This document shows positions 38,631 through 47,600 of a stretch of 64,000 bases of DNA, in pieces. The stretch is from Candidatus Zymogenus saltonus (lineage in GTDB: Bacteria > Desulfobacterota > Zymogenia > Zymogenales > Zymogenaceae): contig JAFGIX010000054.1 of NCBI GenBank assembly GCA_016929395.1, positions 62,001 through 126,000 on the forward strand, read 5' to 3'. The notes beneath the pieces were generated by a model. The model was not told the origin of the DNA. It ran no database searches and saw only the letters and a program-made list of their open reading frames with translations. Every line of letters begins with the position of its first letter. The stretch's first letter is position 1. The translations under genes and the position numbers were made by a program.

Positions 38631-40298
38631 TTAAGCTACCTTAAATTTTTTGATCTCTTTGGTCTTCGTGTCTATGATGTGAACGGCGCACGCCATACAG
38701 GGATCGAACGAGTGAATTGTCCTCAATATTTCCAGCGGCTGATTTACGTTTGCCATTTTTGTTCCGATGAGGGACTCCTCGTAAGGTCCCCGGTTCTCGG
38801 ACTTGTCCCTCGGCGAAACGTTCCAGGTAGAGGGAACGATCGCCTGGTAGTTTGAGATAACCTTGTTCTCGATATTGATCCAGTGGCCCAGCGCCCCCCT
38901 CGGGACGGCGGTGAGACCCCGGCCCTTGCCATTCTTGGGCACCTTGCACCTTGTCCAGGTCCTGGTGTCTCCGCTCTTGATGTTGTCCACAAGCTCGTTC
39001 AACCAGTTCTCGGCGTAGTCGGCGACAAGCTTGGTCTCCAGGGCCCTTGCGGCCGTTCTGCCCAGTGTCGAGAAAAGGACCGTGGCTGGAAGCCCGGTGG
39101 TCTTCAGGGTGAAGTTCACAAGCTCCGTAATCTTCTCGTCACCCTGGGCGAATCCTACGACGAAGCGGGCGAGGGGGCCGACCTCGTGGGGCAGGCCGTC
39201 ATACCTCGGGGCCTTGGACCATGTGTACTTCTCGTCGCCCTTGATGTGGCCGTCCTCGCCGAAGCCGGTGTACTCGGGCTCCGTCTTGCCGTTGTAGGGG
39301 TGCAGCGCCTCGTCTCCCTTGTACCAGGAGTGGGTGACCTCTTCGGTTATCTTCTCCTCGTTAAGCTCCATCGGATTTGCGATGTCGAGGTTCTGAATGA
39401 CCCCCTTCGGGAGGAGGGTCTTTGTCCAGCCGTCGTCCAGCGGGAATCCCCCGTATGCGAGGTAGTTTCCGACTCCCCTTCCGACGCCCTTGAGTCCCTC
39501 GTCGGCGTAGGCCGCGCCCGCGATCAATACGTCGGGGATATAGGCGGTGTCCACAAACTTCTTCATCTCATTCAGCCTGAATTTGTATTCACCCAGTCTC
39601 TGGGGATCAAGCATGTCCATCACGGAGGTTACGCCGCCGACCACCAGGGTCTGGGGGTGCGGGTTCTTGCCGCCGAAGACCGCCATCATCTGCGCCCCCA
39701 GCTTTGATACCGCCAGGGCGTCGAGATAGTGGGAGGTGATAACCAGGTTCGCCTCGGGAGACAGCTTGTAAGAGGGATTGCCCCAGTATGCATTCGCGAA
39801 GGGTCCCAGACGCCCCGATTCCACAAACTTGGTGATCCTCGCCTGGACCGACTTGTAGTGAGTCTCGGAGCAGTTGTAGGGATTATCGCAGACGCTCTTT
39901 GCCAGCTCAACTGCCTTTCTCGGATTGGCCGATAGGGCGCTTACGATGTCCACCCAGTCGAGGCCGTGAAGGTGATAGAAGTGCATTATGTGGTCTGTAA
40001 TGTACTGGGACGCCTTGATGAGGTTCCTTATGAGCCTTGCGTTTTTCGGGGGCCTTACCCCGAAGGCGTCTTCACATGCCAGGATGGATGCTTCGTAATG
40101 GGAGTAGGTACACACACCGCAAAACCGCTGGGTTATGAGCCCCGCATCCCTCGGGTCCCTCCCCTTTAGGATGGTCTCGAAGCCCCTCCAGAGCGTAATC
40201 GTGCTCCAAGCGTCCTTTATGGTGTTTCCTTCCACCTCAGCCTCTATCCTTAAATGTCCTTCTATCCTTGTAATTGGATCTACAATGATTCTTGACAT
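38631..40298 (-). CDS. hyaB: [NiFe] hydrogenase large subunit, group 1
   Basis: Catalytic subunit that oxidises H2 at the Ni-Fe(CN)2CO centre. The 555-residue protein has the L1 motif RFCGVC (Cys60, Cys63) and the L2 motif DPCMACAVH (Cys534, Cys537, His540). A 15-residue tail follows His540 and would be removed by the HyaD-type protease, as in all enzymes that need this step. The N-terminal DPITRIEGHLRI is characteristic. AGGAGAG precedes the ATG. Together with the cytochrome b and the Tat-type small subunit it forms a membrane-bound uptake hydrogenase. Confidence 0.98.
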   Translation of the reverse strand: MSRIIVDPITRIEGHLRIEAEVEGNTIKDAWSTITLWRGFETILKGRDPRDAGLITQRFCGVCTYSHYEASILACEDAFGVRPPKNARLIRNLIKASQYITDHIMHFYHLHGLDWVDIVSALSANPRKAVELAKSVCDNPYNCSETHYKSVQARITKFVESGRLGPFANAYWGNPSYKLSPEANLVITSHYLDALAVSKLGAQMMAVFGGKNPHPQTLVVGGVTSVMDMLDPQRLGEYKFRLNEMKKFVDTAYIPDVLIAGAAYADEGLKGVGRGVGNYLAYGGFPLDDGWTKTLLPKGVIQNLDIANPMELNEEKITEEVTHSWYKGDEALHPYNGKTEPEYTGFGEDGHIKGDEKYTWSKAPRYDGLPHEVGPLARFVVGFAQGDEKITELVNFTLKTTGLPATVLFSTLGRTAARALETKLVADYAENWLNELVDNIKSGDTRTWTRCKVPKNGKGRGLTAVPRGALGHWINIENKVISNYQAIVPSTWNVSPRDKSENRGPYEESLIGTKMANVNQPLEILRTIHSFDPCMACAVHIIDTKTKEIKKFKVA

Positions 40299-40334
40299 AT
40301 TCTCTCTCCTATAATTCTACTGTTAACCTGAAGC

Positions 40335-41543
40335 CTACTTTTTAGCCTTGCCCTTTTTGGGCTCTTCTTCGCCGCTCTTCCTCCAGACCGTTGCGCCGGC
40401 GTGGGCGGCGAGCCCTATGGCCGCAACTCCCGTGGCGATCGCGCCGACCCTGTCGACGGTGGACTCAATTCCAAAGCCCGGGATGTGTTTGTCGGCGATA
40501 GGCTTCTCCAGCGGTGCCATGGCGTCCCAGAAATCGGGCTCTGTGCAGCCCATGCATCCGTGTCCGGCCATGATCGGCCAAGACATCCTGTCGTTGAAGC
40601 GAAGCTTGGGGCAGTTGGAGTAGGTGTAAGGTCCCTTGCATCCCATCTTGTAGAGGCACCAGCCTTTGATGGCTCCCTCGTCTCCCCATTCCTCCACGAA
40701 CTCGCCCGCATCGTAGTGGGCCCTCCTCTCGCAGTTGTCGTGGATCTTCATCCCGTACGCCCAAATGGGTCTCCCCAGCCCGTCGGTGGGAGGAAGGGCT
40801 CCAAAGAGGAGGTAGTAAAGAACGGTCCCGGTAAAGTTGACGCCGTTCGGCGGACAGCCGGGGATATTTACAGTACTTATCCCCAATGCGTCGCCGACAC
40901 CCTTGGCGTTGGTCGGGTTGGGAGAGGCCGCCTGGACGTTCCCGAAAGACGAGCAGCTCCCGATGCAGATCGTAGCCGCCGCCCTTTTGGTTACCTCCTT
41001 GGTTACCTCGTAACCGGTTTTTCCCTGGGGTCCCAGCGTCAAGAACTTGCCGTCCATGCCCATAGGAATGGCGCCCTCTACAACGCAGATGTACCTGCCG
41101 TCGAAGGTATCCATCGCATTGTGGAGATTCTCCTCCGCCTGGTAACCGGCTGCCGCCATGACCGTCTCGTGGTATTCGAGGGAAATTGTTTCGAGGAGGA
41201 TGTCATCCACGTTCGGGTAGGAGTTTCTCAGAAACGCCTCGCTGCACCCGGTACACTCCGCCAAATGGAGCCATATGACGGGGAGACGGCTGAAGTTTTC
41301 CGCCGCCCGGGCCACCATCGGGCTAAATGCCTTGGGGAGCATCAATGCGGTGGTCATCACGGAAGACCATTTGATGAAGTCCCTTCTCGATACCCCGTAA
41401 TCCTTCAGGGTTTGACGAAGGTCAAATTTGGGCTCCGGCAATTCCCTTTCCATCCGATCCATCGTTGCCTCGCAGTATTCCATCAATCCTTCATACTGCT
41501 TTTCGATCAGATGGGTATACTTGGAGTCTTTTGAATTACCCAT
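40335..41543 (-). CDS. hyaA: [NiFe] hydrogenase small subunit with Tat signal
   Basis: Electron-transfer subunit with three iron-sulfur clusters. The twin-arginine motif SRRDFIK (Arg53-Arg54) follows an unusually long 50-residue N-terminal region. The proximal cluster ligands start at CTGC (Cys97, Cys100) with GSCSS and GCPPN; the distal and medial ligands are HDNC, CLYKMGC, NCPKL and HGCMGC. The proximal motif is CTGC, not the CTCC of the oxygen-tolerant enzymes, so a standard four-cysteine, oxygen-sensitive cluster is expected. A C-terminal membrane anchor (about 365-388) precedes a basic tail. AAAGGA lies six bases before the ATG. It is the first structural gene of the operon. Confidence 0.97.
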   Translation of the reverse strand: MGNSKDSKYTHLIEKQYEGLMEYCEATMDRMERELPEPKFDLRQTLKDYGVSRRDFIKWSSVMTTALMLPKAFSPMVARAAENFSRLPVIWLHLAECTGCSEAFLRNSYPNVDDILLETISLEYHETVMAAAGYQAEENLHNAMDTFDGRYICVVEGAIPMGMDGKFLTLGPQGKTGYEVTKEVTKRAAATICIGSCSSFGNVQAASPNPTNAKGVGDALGISTVNIPGCPPNGVNFTGTVLYYLLFGALPPTDGLGRPIWAYGMKIHDNCERRAHYDAGEFVEEWGDEGAIKGWCLYKMGCKGPYTYSNCPKLRFNDRMSWPIMAGHGCMGCTEPDFWDAMAPLEKPIADKHIPGFGIESTVDRVGAIATGVAAIGLAAHAGATVWRKSGEEEPKKGKAKK

Positions 41544-41788
41544 AACTTATCCTTTCATTTATTATATAAAAAATTGACCCTTCTTCTACTTTATCGAAGA
41601 ACCTGCTTTTAGTGCTTAAGGAAATATTAGATACTTTCAAATACCCTTTTACTTTTAAACAGAACATTTTCCATTCTGGTAAAAAACGGCAGATTTGTAT
41701 GAGGGAGAGAGTAATTGGAACTCGAATAGCTAATCTTATTTAGGGCGAAGGAGCGGCGTGAGTTTACAAATCCATAAAAAATGAAAGC

Positions 41789-41815
41789 AGAATAAACGTT
41801 GATAAGCTTTGTCAA
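41789..41815 (-). promoter_or_regulatory. Possible second promoter close to hyaA
   Basis: On the minus strand TTGACA, a 15-base spacer and TATTCT; the short spacer makes it weak. It would start transcription about 240 bases before the hyaA ATG, downstream of the leader hairpin at 41911-41939. Confidence 0.3.
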
Positions 41816-41910
41816 ATAAAAAAGGCAAAACGCGGAAATTCTTCTAAAGGCAGTAAGTTCAATGCAATTAAATGAACTTTTGGAAAGATGAAGTTGATAT
41901 GGTGTTGTAT

Positions 41911-41939
41911 AAAAATGAAATCGCACAGAGACAGTGCGA
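41911..41939 (-). terminator. Terminator-like hairpin in the hydrogenase leader
   Basis: On the minus strand TCGCAC, a seven-base loop and GTGCGA are followed by TTTCATTTTT. With the structured RNA immediately upstream, this could act as an attenuator or end a free-standing small RNA. Confidence 0.55.
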
Positions 41940-42119
41940 CCATAGATAAAGGCATCCATAATAAATTCTCCTTTCCAAACACGGGAGGCTTAGCCGTTTC
42001 CCGCCAAACCCTATCGTCCTTCCACCGTAGGCGGTATTCTTTAAGGTTTTCCTTAAAGCTATAGAGAAATTCTCTATAGTCCCCCGCCCTTAGGTAAAAA
42101 GGATCGGAAAATTCTTTGT
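41940..42119 (-). ncRNA. Structured leader RNA upstream of the hydrogenase operon (candidate riboswitch)
   Basis: From the predicted transcription start near 42119 the minus strand contains, in order: CTATAGAG/CTCTATAG (eight pairs, five-base loop, 42059-42079); CTTTAAGG/CCTTAAAG (eight pairs, AAAA loop, 42039-42058); CCGCC-TAC-GGTGG; and CGGGA/TCCCG enclosing GGC-TAA-GCC. It then gives GGAAAGGAG, eight bases and ATG at 41959, and a terminator-like hairpin. G-rich GGGCGGGGG near the 5' end could pair alternatively with CCGCC. I could not match conserved cores of the riboswitch classes I know. The frame opened by the ATG (110 codons to 41627) is AT-rich and does not look like a normal protein, so a leader peptide or no protein at all are both possible. 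Confidence 0.6.
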
Positions 42120-42125
42120 TAGAGC

Positions 42126-42154
42126 ATATTAGAGAAGGAGAGTCGTGTTGTCAA
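42126..42154 (-). promoter_or_regulatory. Sigma70 promoter upstream of the hydrogenase leader
   Basis: On the minus strand TTGACA (42154-42149), a 17-base spacer and TAATAT (42131-42126). Spacing is ideal and the -35 is perfect. It reads into the structured leader and then the hyaA operon. Confidence 0.75.
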
Positions 42155-42613
42155 GCATTTTTTGGCTTGGTGCCACTTTTTTTATGGGAAAGTAACGCTA
42201 AACTCTTTGGCGTGAAAAGTTTATTTAACAACGCATCGAGCACCGGCTGGGATCGAGAAGTAAATCCAGAACAAGTTACCCTTGGGGTGTTGTCTTCAAG
42301 CATCGCCCCTCTTCCTTCCGCCGGCCGTTATCCTGCGCAAATCGCCGACCTTTTCAATCTTTCGACACTCTGTCTCCTCGAAGAATGGATGACAATATCA
42401 AATTGGCATTTACACACCACCCTGGTCCTGTCTAAAAACCAACAGATAATCCATCCCGTTACAACCCTAAATTTAGCTAAAAAGGATAACAGAGTCACCT
42501 ATTTGCCTTTGGTCAAAAGGAAAGGGGTACTATTTGTAGGGATAACATTACAACGGAAGGAAAATGGTATGTTGAGGTGGATCTCGCAGTAATAATAGAT
42601 GAACCGATAAACG
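42155..42613. other. Gene-free stretch upstream of the hydrogenase promoter
   Basis: I see no supported gene. A plus-strand open frame of 158 codons starts with TTG at 42116 inside the minus-strand promoter, lacks a ribosome binding site and shows no recognisable domain, so it is treated as chance. Confidence 0.55.
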
Positions 42614-42661
42614 AGACAGGCACATGAGAAGCCTTATTCAGTGCTAAACATGTGCCTGTCT
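42614..42661 (-). terminator. Long inverted repeat after the STAS-like gene
   Basis: AGACAGGCACATG and its exact complement, 13 bases each, are separated by 22 bases. It begins 11 bases beyond the stop at 42672. Without a T run it may be a Rho-assisted end or an RNA-stabilising hairpin rather than a strict intrinsic terminator. Confidence 0.5.
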
Positions 42662-42671
42662 GATTATGTCG

Positions 42672-43064
42672 CTATTCGTCAAGCCAGGCTACTGCCGCTG
42701 CCTCATTGTCGAACTGTCTCAGTATTGTTGTCAGACCGGAAGTATCTGCTGATTCATCCATTCTGAATTTCACCAGCTTGGAATCGAGAATTTCCGCGGA
42801 CTTGCTGGCTCCTCTCTTAACCAGAGAGTCCTGCACCTTTGCGGTAACCGCAATGGCCTCTTTGGTTGGAGTTTTGAAATTCCTTAAATCGGCAAGAATG
42901 GTGTATCCCCGTTTAAGCTTATCAACAGCTTTCATGGAATCAGCATAAACATCCGGCACATCATCCATATTTTTCCAGAAACCAATGAGCGTGAAGTAGA
43001 TTCTGTTTTTCGCCTGGTCAACGCCGACCTCGTAGAATTCGGTTTTTCCAATTATTTCTTTCAT
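42672..43064 (-). CDS. STAS/SpoIIAA-like small protein
   Basis: A 130-residue protein whose alternating strands and helices (VGVDQAKNRIYFTLIGFWKN, YTILADLRNFKTPTKE, GLTTILRQFDNEAAAVAWL) resemble SpoIIAA/STAS-like domains. There is no obvious phosphorylatable serine in the DxS position of anti-sigma antagonists, so a regulatory role is uncertain. The start is ATG 43064, six bases after AAAGGAG; a start 21 bases upstream would place the ribosome binding site inside the gene. It is transcribed alone from a promoter overlapped by a palindrome. Confidence 0.7.
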   Translation of the reverse strand: MKEIIGKTEFYEVGVDQAKNRIYFTLIGFWKNMDDVPDVYADSMKAVDKLKRGYTILADLRNFKTPTKEAIAVTAKVQDSLVKRGASKSAEILDSKLVKFRMDESADTSGLTTILRQFDNEAAAVAWLDE

Positions 43065-43093
43065 TTTGACTCCTTTAGAAAACAATTTATTTT

Positions 43094-43128
43094 ATTCTAC
43101 TACGCGTTGTCGTACATTGTCAATGTAC
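43094..43128 (-). promoter_or_regulatory. Promoter with overlapping palindromic operator
   Basis: On the minus strand TTGACA (43123-43118), an 18-base spacer and TAGAAT (43099-43094). The palindrome GTACATTG-T-CAATGTAC at 43112-43128 has perfect eight-base arms and covers the -35 box, the classic place for a repressor to block RNA polymerase. Confidence 0.65.
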
Positions 43129-43531
43129 AGACTTAATTATTTGAAATTATTATGTAAAATAATGTCAGAGATTTTTGTACAAAAGTATGAACTGAAAGAT
43201 TTTATTTATCCATTGTTCATCGAATAGAGAATTAAGACGGCCGGTTCAATCCCTCTTGCAGGATCTCTTTAATCGGGGATTTCCCAAATTCTTCAATTGC
43301 ACCAATGCCGTTTACGATCACTCACCTTGGAGCGATCCTTACACATTTCCCATTTTAAAGACTTCTTTTTCAAATCCCCGTTTATCGAATCCTCCGTTTG
43401 TGTCTCTTGCTGAAATTCTCCTGAACTGAATCCCTGGCGCTGTAAGGCAGAGATGAAAGAAATGCATATATGCTATTTGTAATAGGAATATTTTTAAGGT
43501 TTTCTAAAGATAGGGAATTGGAGCCGAAAAA
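43129..43531. other. Gene-free stretch
   Basis: AT-rich upstream region of the STAS-like gene and downstream region of the hydrolase gene. I see no gene and no clear terminator. Confidence 0.5.
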
Positions 43532-44494
43532 CTAAATCAGCTCTATGAGGCCACCGGTGCGCCTGATCCTCCCGTCGGCGGCCAATTTCTGGACGTGGCT
43601 CTCGGTTATGCCGGCTCCGGGGAAGAACCTCATAATCTCCATCTTGAACATCAGGTCGACGAGCGTAACAAAGGTTTTTGGGCCGTCCTTGAGTATCCCG
43701 ATCATCTTTTCCTCCCTGGCGAGAAGTCTATCCCTTACCTTCATGATCTTTTCATAAGGATTTGTGATTATCTCTCCGTGGGAGGGGAGAATGACCTTGG
43801 GGGACTTCGCCTCCATCTTGTCGAGGCTTTCGAGATAGCCTGTGACCCCGCCAGACGCCGGGGTGTACCAGGCCACGATATCCCCGACCAGATCCCCCCC
43901 GCACATGATTCCCGTCTTCTCGTCGAAAAGGGAGATGTGCCCCGGCGAGTGGCCCGGCGTCAAGATCACCTCGAGGCAGTATCCCCCCAACTTGATAACA
44001 TCCCCCTCCGTCAGTTTTCCCGTGGATTCGGCGCCTAACATGGGACACCCGAAGTCGATGAAAAAACGCATGAGGTCTTTCATCGCCGTCGCCTTTCCCC
44101 CCTTTTCCGAGTAATTTTTTTTCGCAAGCTCGATGTCGAAGGTGCCTATGAGGCCCAGGGGATTTGAGGCGTTTTCGTAGTCCTCTTCGTGGATCAATAT
44201 TTCCGGCCTTGCTCCGTCGAGAAACTGGCCGGTTCCGCCCATGTGGTCAGGGTGGGAGTGGGACAAAACGAGGATTTTGAGATTCTCAACGGAAAGGCCC
44301 ATATTGGAAATAGCGTCCCTGACGAGCCTAACCGCCTCCTCTTTTCCGCAGCCGACGTCTATCATCGAAAAGCCGCCGTCATACTCCTTGATTACAAATA
44401 CGTTTGCGGAGCTCGGCCACATGGGGTCTTTCGGCCGAAGCATGAAGAAATCATCGGTTATCTTTTCTATGACGAGGCCGCCGTCCTCTGACAT
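43532..44494 (-). CDS. Metallo-beta-lactamase-fold hydrolase
   Basis: A 320-residue MBL-fold enzyme. The metal-binding signature is LVLSHSHPDHMGG (HxHxDH at about 77-82); LTPGHSPGHISLF gives the next histidine and CGGDLVGD the bridging aspartate, and LPSHGE near 240 the last histidine. The C-terminal 70 residues look like the winged-helix extension common in beta-lactamase-like hydrolases of the glyoxalase II or LACTB2 branch. There is no signal peptide, so it acts in the cytoplasm. The substrate cannot be read from the sequence; thioesters or cyclic nucleotides are typical. It stands alone. Confidence 0.85.
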   Translation of the reverse strand: MSEDGGLVIEKITDDFFMLRPKDPMWPSSANVFVIKEYDGGFSMIDVGCGKEEAVRLVRDAISNMGLSVENLKILVLSHSHPDHMGGTGQFLDGARPEILIHEEDYENASNPLGLIGTFDIELAKKNYSEKGGKATAMKDLMRFFIDFGCPMLGAESTGKLTEGDVIKLGGYCLEVILTPGHSPGHISLFDEKTGIMCGGDLVGDIVAWYTPASGGVTGYLESLDKMEAKSPKVILPSHGEIITNPYEKIMKVRDRLLAREEKMIGILKDGPKTFVTLVDLMFKMEIMRFFPGAGITESHVQKLAADGRIRRTGGLIELI

Positions 44495-44624
44495 TTTCGC
44501 TCTATAAAAAAATATCTAATGACAGATTACTGCAAATAAATCGGGAGGGGCCAAAGTGCGCCGATTTCGTAGACTGAGTTTGAATGTAACAATTCCACCC
44601 TCTGACCGGCACGCTTTTTTTGGG

Positions 44625-44685
44625 AAGACCGCTCTCTCCCCCCCTCCTCCTTACCTCCCTCCTCCCCTCTCTGACAAACCCTCTT
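44625..44685 (-). repeat. Short polypyrimidine (plus strand) tract after the RND gene
   Basis: The plus strand is almost entirely C and T, so the sense strand of the RND gene that has just ended at 44700 is G/A-rich, as at several other gene ends in this window. Confidence 0.5.
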
Positions 44686-44699
44686 GGACCATAAAGAAG

Positions 44700-47600
44700 T
44701 TACTTTATTTTAGCCTCTTCCCTTCCCTTTATGGTGAACTTATCAAAGAACTCGTAGACTACCGGGATGAGGTAAATTGTAAAGACGGCCGAGAAGAGAA
44801 CGCCCCCCATTGTCACGAAGGCCATGGCCGTCCTGTGGCCGGCTTCTGCGCCCCCCAGGGCCTGGGGGATGATCGCAAAGGCTATGGCGAGGTTCGCCAT
44901 GATGATCGGCCTTAACCTTACGGGAGAGGCTTCAACTATCGCTTCTCTACAGCTCATTCCGCCGTCCCTCAAGATGGAGGTATAGTCCAGGATAAGTATG
45001 GCGTTGTTGACAACGATCCCCACAAGCATTATCATCGCCATGAGGGAGAGCATGTTTATGGTCTGCCCGCCGACGAAGAGCCCAACGGCGGTTCCTATGA
45101 GACCCAGGGGAAGCGTCAGCATTATAGTTATGGGGTGAACAAAAGATTCGAGGATCGCCGCCAGTACGATATACGTGAGGATTACGGCGAGGAGGAGCGC
45201 CTGATAGAGGGAGGCAAAGGACTCCGCCTTTGTCTCGCTCTGTCCTCCGAGCTTGAACGCATACCCCTCAGGGGTATCGATCTTTTTGGCCTCATCTTCG
45301 ATCTTCTTCTCAAATTCGCCCACGGTTCCCGATCCCACGTTCGCCATGACCTCTACCAGGTCCTGGCGATTGTGCCTTTTGATCTCCGACTCCCCCCTGC
45401 CCAAAAACACTTCCCCCAGCTGCTCTATGGGGACCATCCCCTTGGGCGTTTTTATCCTTATTTCGCCGAAGACATCCTCTTCGCTCCTGTCCTCCTCGGA
45501 GAGTCGCACCTTTATGTCGTATTCCTCTCCCCCCTCCTTGTAGAGGGACGGGACGATCCCCTCGTAGGACGCCCTGAGAATTGTGTATATGTCCGAAGAG
45601 TTCACACCGTAGCTGGCTATTTTGAACCTGTCCGGAATGAACCTGATTTCTGGGGATGGGAGCTTCTCCGATGTCTCCACGTCCACGAGCCCCTCCATAT
45701 CCTTGACGATCTCCTCCATCTCCCCCGCAAGGGCTGAAATAGTCTTTATATCCGGGCCCGTGACGTTTAAGACGAGATCTGCTTCAGCCTCTCCCCCTCC
45801 GGACTCCTCCATTATGCCGATATCCGCCCCCGGTATGTTCGCCAGATCATATCTGATCTTGTTGACGAAATCCTTTGTCAGAATGTCCCTCTCGGATATG
45901 TCGACAAGCCTCAATATTAATTGACCCTCGTTGACTCCCTTATTCTCTCCGCCGACCGTGCTGAATAAGGTTTCAATCTCCTCATATTTTCCGACTATGC
46001 CGGAGATCTCCCCGATAACCTCTTCAGTCTCTTCAATCCTGACTCCGGGTGGAAGCTCTACGTTTATGCTTAAATAGCCCCTGTCGCTGTATGGGAAAAA
46101 TTCCCCCCCGACAAGAGCTATGAGAAAGAAAGAGAAGAACAAAATTCCCACGGTGGCCATGACGGCCTTCTTTTTGTTTTTGAGACACCAGTTGAGGGAT
46201 GACCTGTATTTGAGAACCAGGTTGTCGTAGCCCTTATCCCACCTCTCGAAGAATAAGAGAAGTCTCTTATTGACGGCGGAGACGTATTTCAGTTGAGAAA
46301 ACTTGAGGGAGATTGCCCCCTTTTTCTTTTGGCCCAAGAGCTTCGAGGCGAGCATCGGCGTCATCGTGAAGGAGACGAGAAGGGAAAAGATCGTTGCGAA
46401 CACAACGGTAAGCCCGAACTGCTTGAAGAACTGCCCCACAATCCCGCTCATGAAGGCGATGGGGGTAAAGACCATGATGTTTGTCAGGGTGGAGGCCCCC
46501 ACCGCGATGGCAACCTCCGATGTCCCCTTGATGGCGGCTTCCTTCGGCGGCTCCCCCGCCTTGATGTGCCTGTTTATGCTTTCGAGAATGATGATGTCGT
46601 TTGTGGCGAGGATACCGATCGATATACCCAGCGCCATAAGCGTGATTACGTTTATCGTAAAGCCCGCAAAATATATGAGAATGAAGGTCGCAATGATGCT
46701 GGTGGGGAGGTCCAGCGTGGCAATCAATGTGCTCCAGATGTTGTGCAGAAAAATATAGAGGAAAAAGGCGGTTATGATAATCCCGAGGATGAGGTTTATT
46801 ATAACATCGTTTACGGAATCCACGATAAACGCCGACAGGTCTCTCGCAATCCCTATCTCGTATCCCTCCGGCATGGTCTGCCTCAGCTCATATATGGCCT
46901 GGAAAACCTCCGCCGCGATCAATACTGTGTTGGCGTCGGATCGCTTCGAGATGGCGATTCCCACCGAGGGTTTCCCCTGAAATTTTGCCGATTCCCTCCT
47001 CTCCGCAAATCCATCCACTATCTCGGCGATATCGGACAGACGCACCGAGGCTCCCGTGGGGGTGGCTATGGTTGTGTTCTTGATATCTTCAATCGATGTA
47101 AACTCGCCGGAGACCCTAAGCACAAACTCTTCGTCCTTCGATGTAAGACGTCCCAGGGGGACGTCCTTGTTCTCGGCCCCGATAAGATTTGCAAATTCCG
47201 TGATGGTGAGGTTGTGGCGGATAAGGGCCTCCCGGGAGACGTTGACCTGAATCTCCCTGACGAGTCCGCCCACGACCTCCACCGAGGCCAGGCCGTCGAT
47301 CTTGTTTAACCTGTCCCTGACCGTTGTGTCGACGTATTCGTAGACTTCGTTCAGGGGGCTGTCCGCGGAGATGGAAAGGTTCATGATCGGCAGTGCGTTG
47401 ATGTCGAATTTTACTATCTCGGGCTGCTCTATGTCCTCGGGCAAGTCTGAAAGTATTGCGTCGACCTTGTCCTTTACCTCTATCGACGCGAGGTCCACAT
47501 CCACGCCCAGCTCAAATTCAATCAAGATAATGGATACGCCTTCTCTGGATGTGGAGTCGAGATTCTTTACGTTGCTTACGCTGCTTATCTCGTCCTCGAT

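Noticed and set aside
40401-41534. Plus-strand open frame opposite hyaA
   Set aside because: The minus strand encodes an unmistakable hydrogenase small subunit; the plus frame is a shadow.
41940-42119. Match to known riboswitches (cyclic-di-GMP, molybdenum cofactor, NiCo, cobalamin, fluoride)
   Set aside because: Isolated words such as AAGCCTCC recall conserved riboswitch segments, but I could not line up a complete conserved core of any class, so no family name is given.
42116-42592. Plus-strand open frame of 158 codons
   Set aside because: It starts with TTG inside a good minus-strand promoter, has no ribosome binding site and encodes no recognisable domain; composition is unlike the real genes nearby.
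43240-43270. tRNA T-arm-like sequence GGTTCAATCCC
   Set aside because: No matching acceptor, D or anticodon arms around it.
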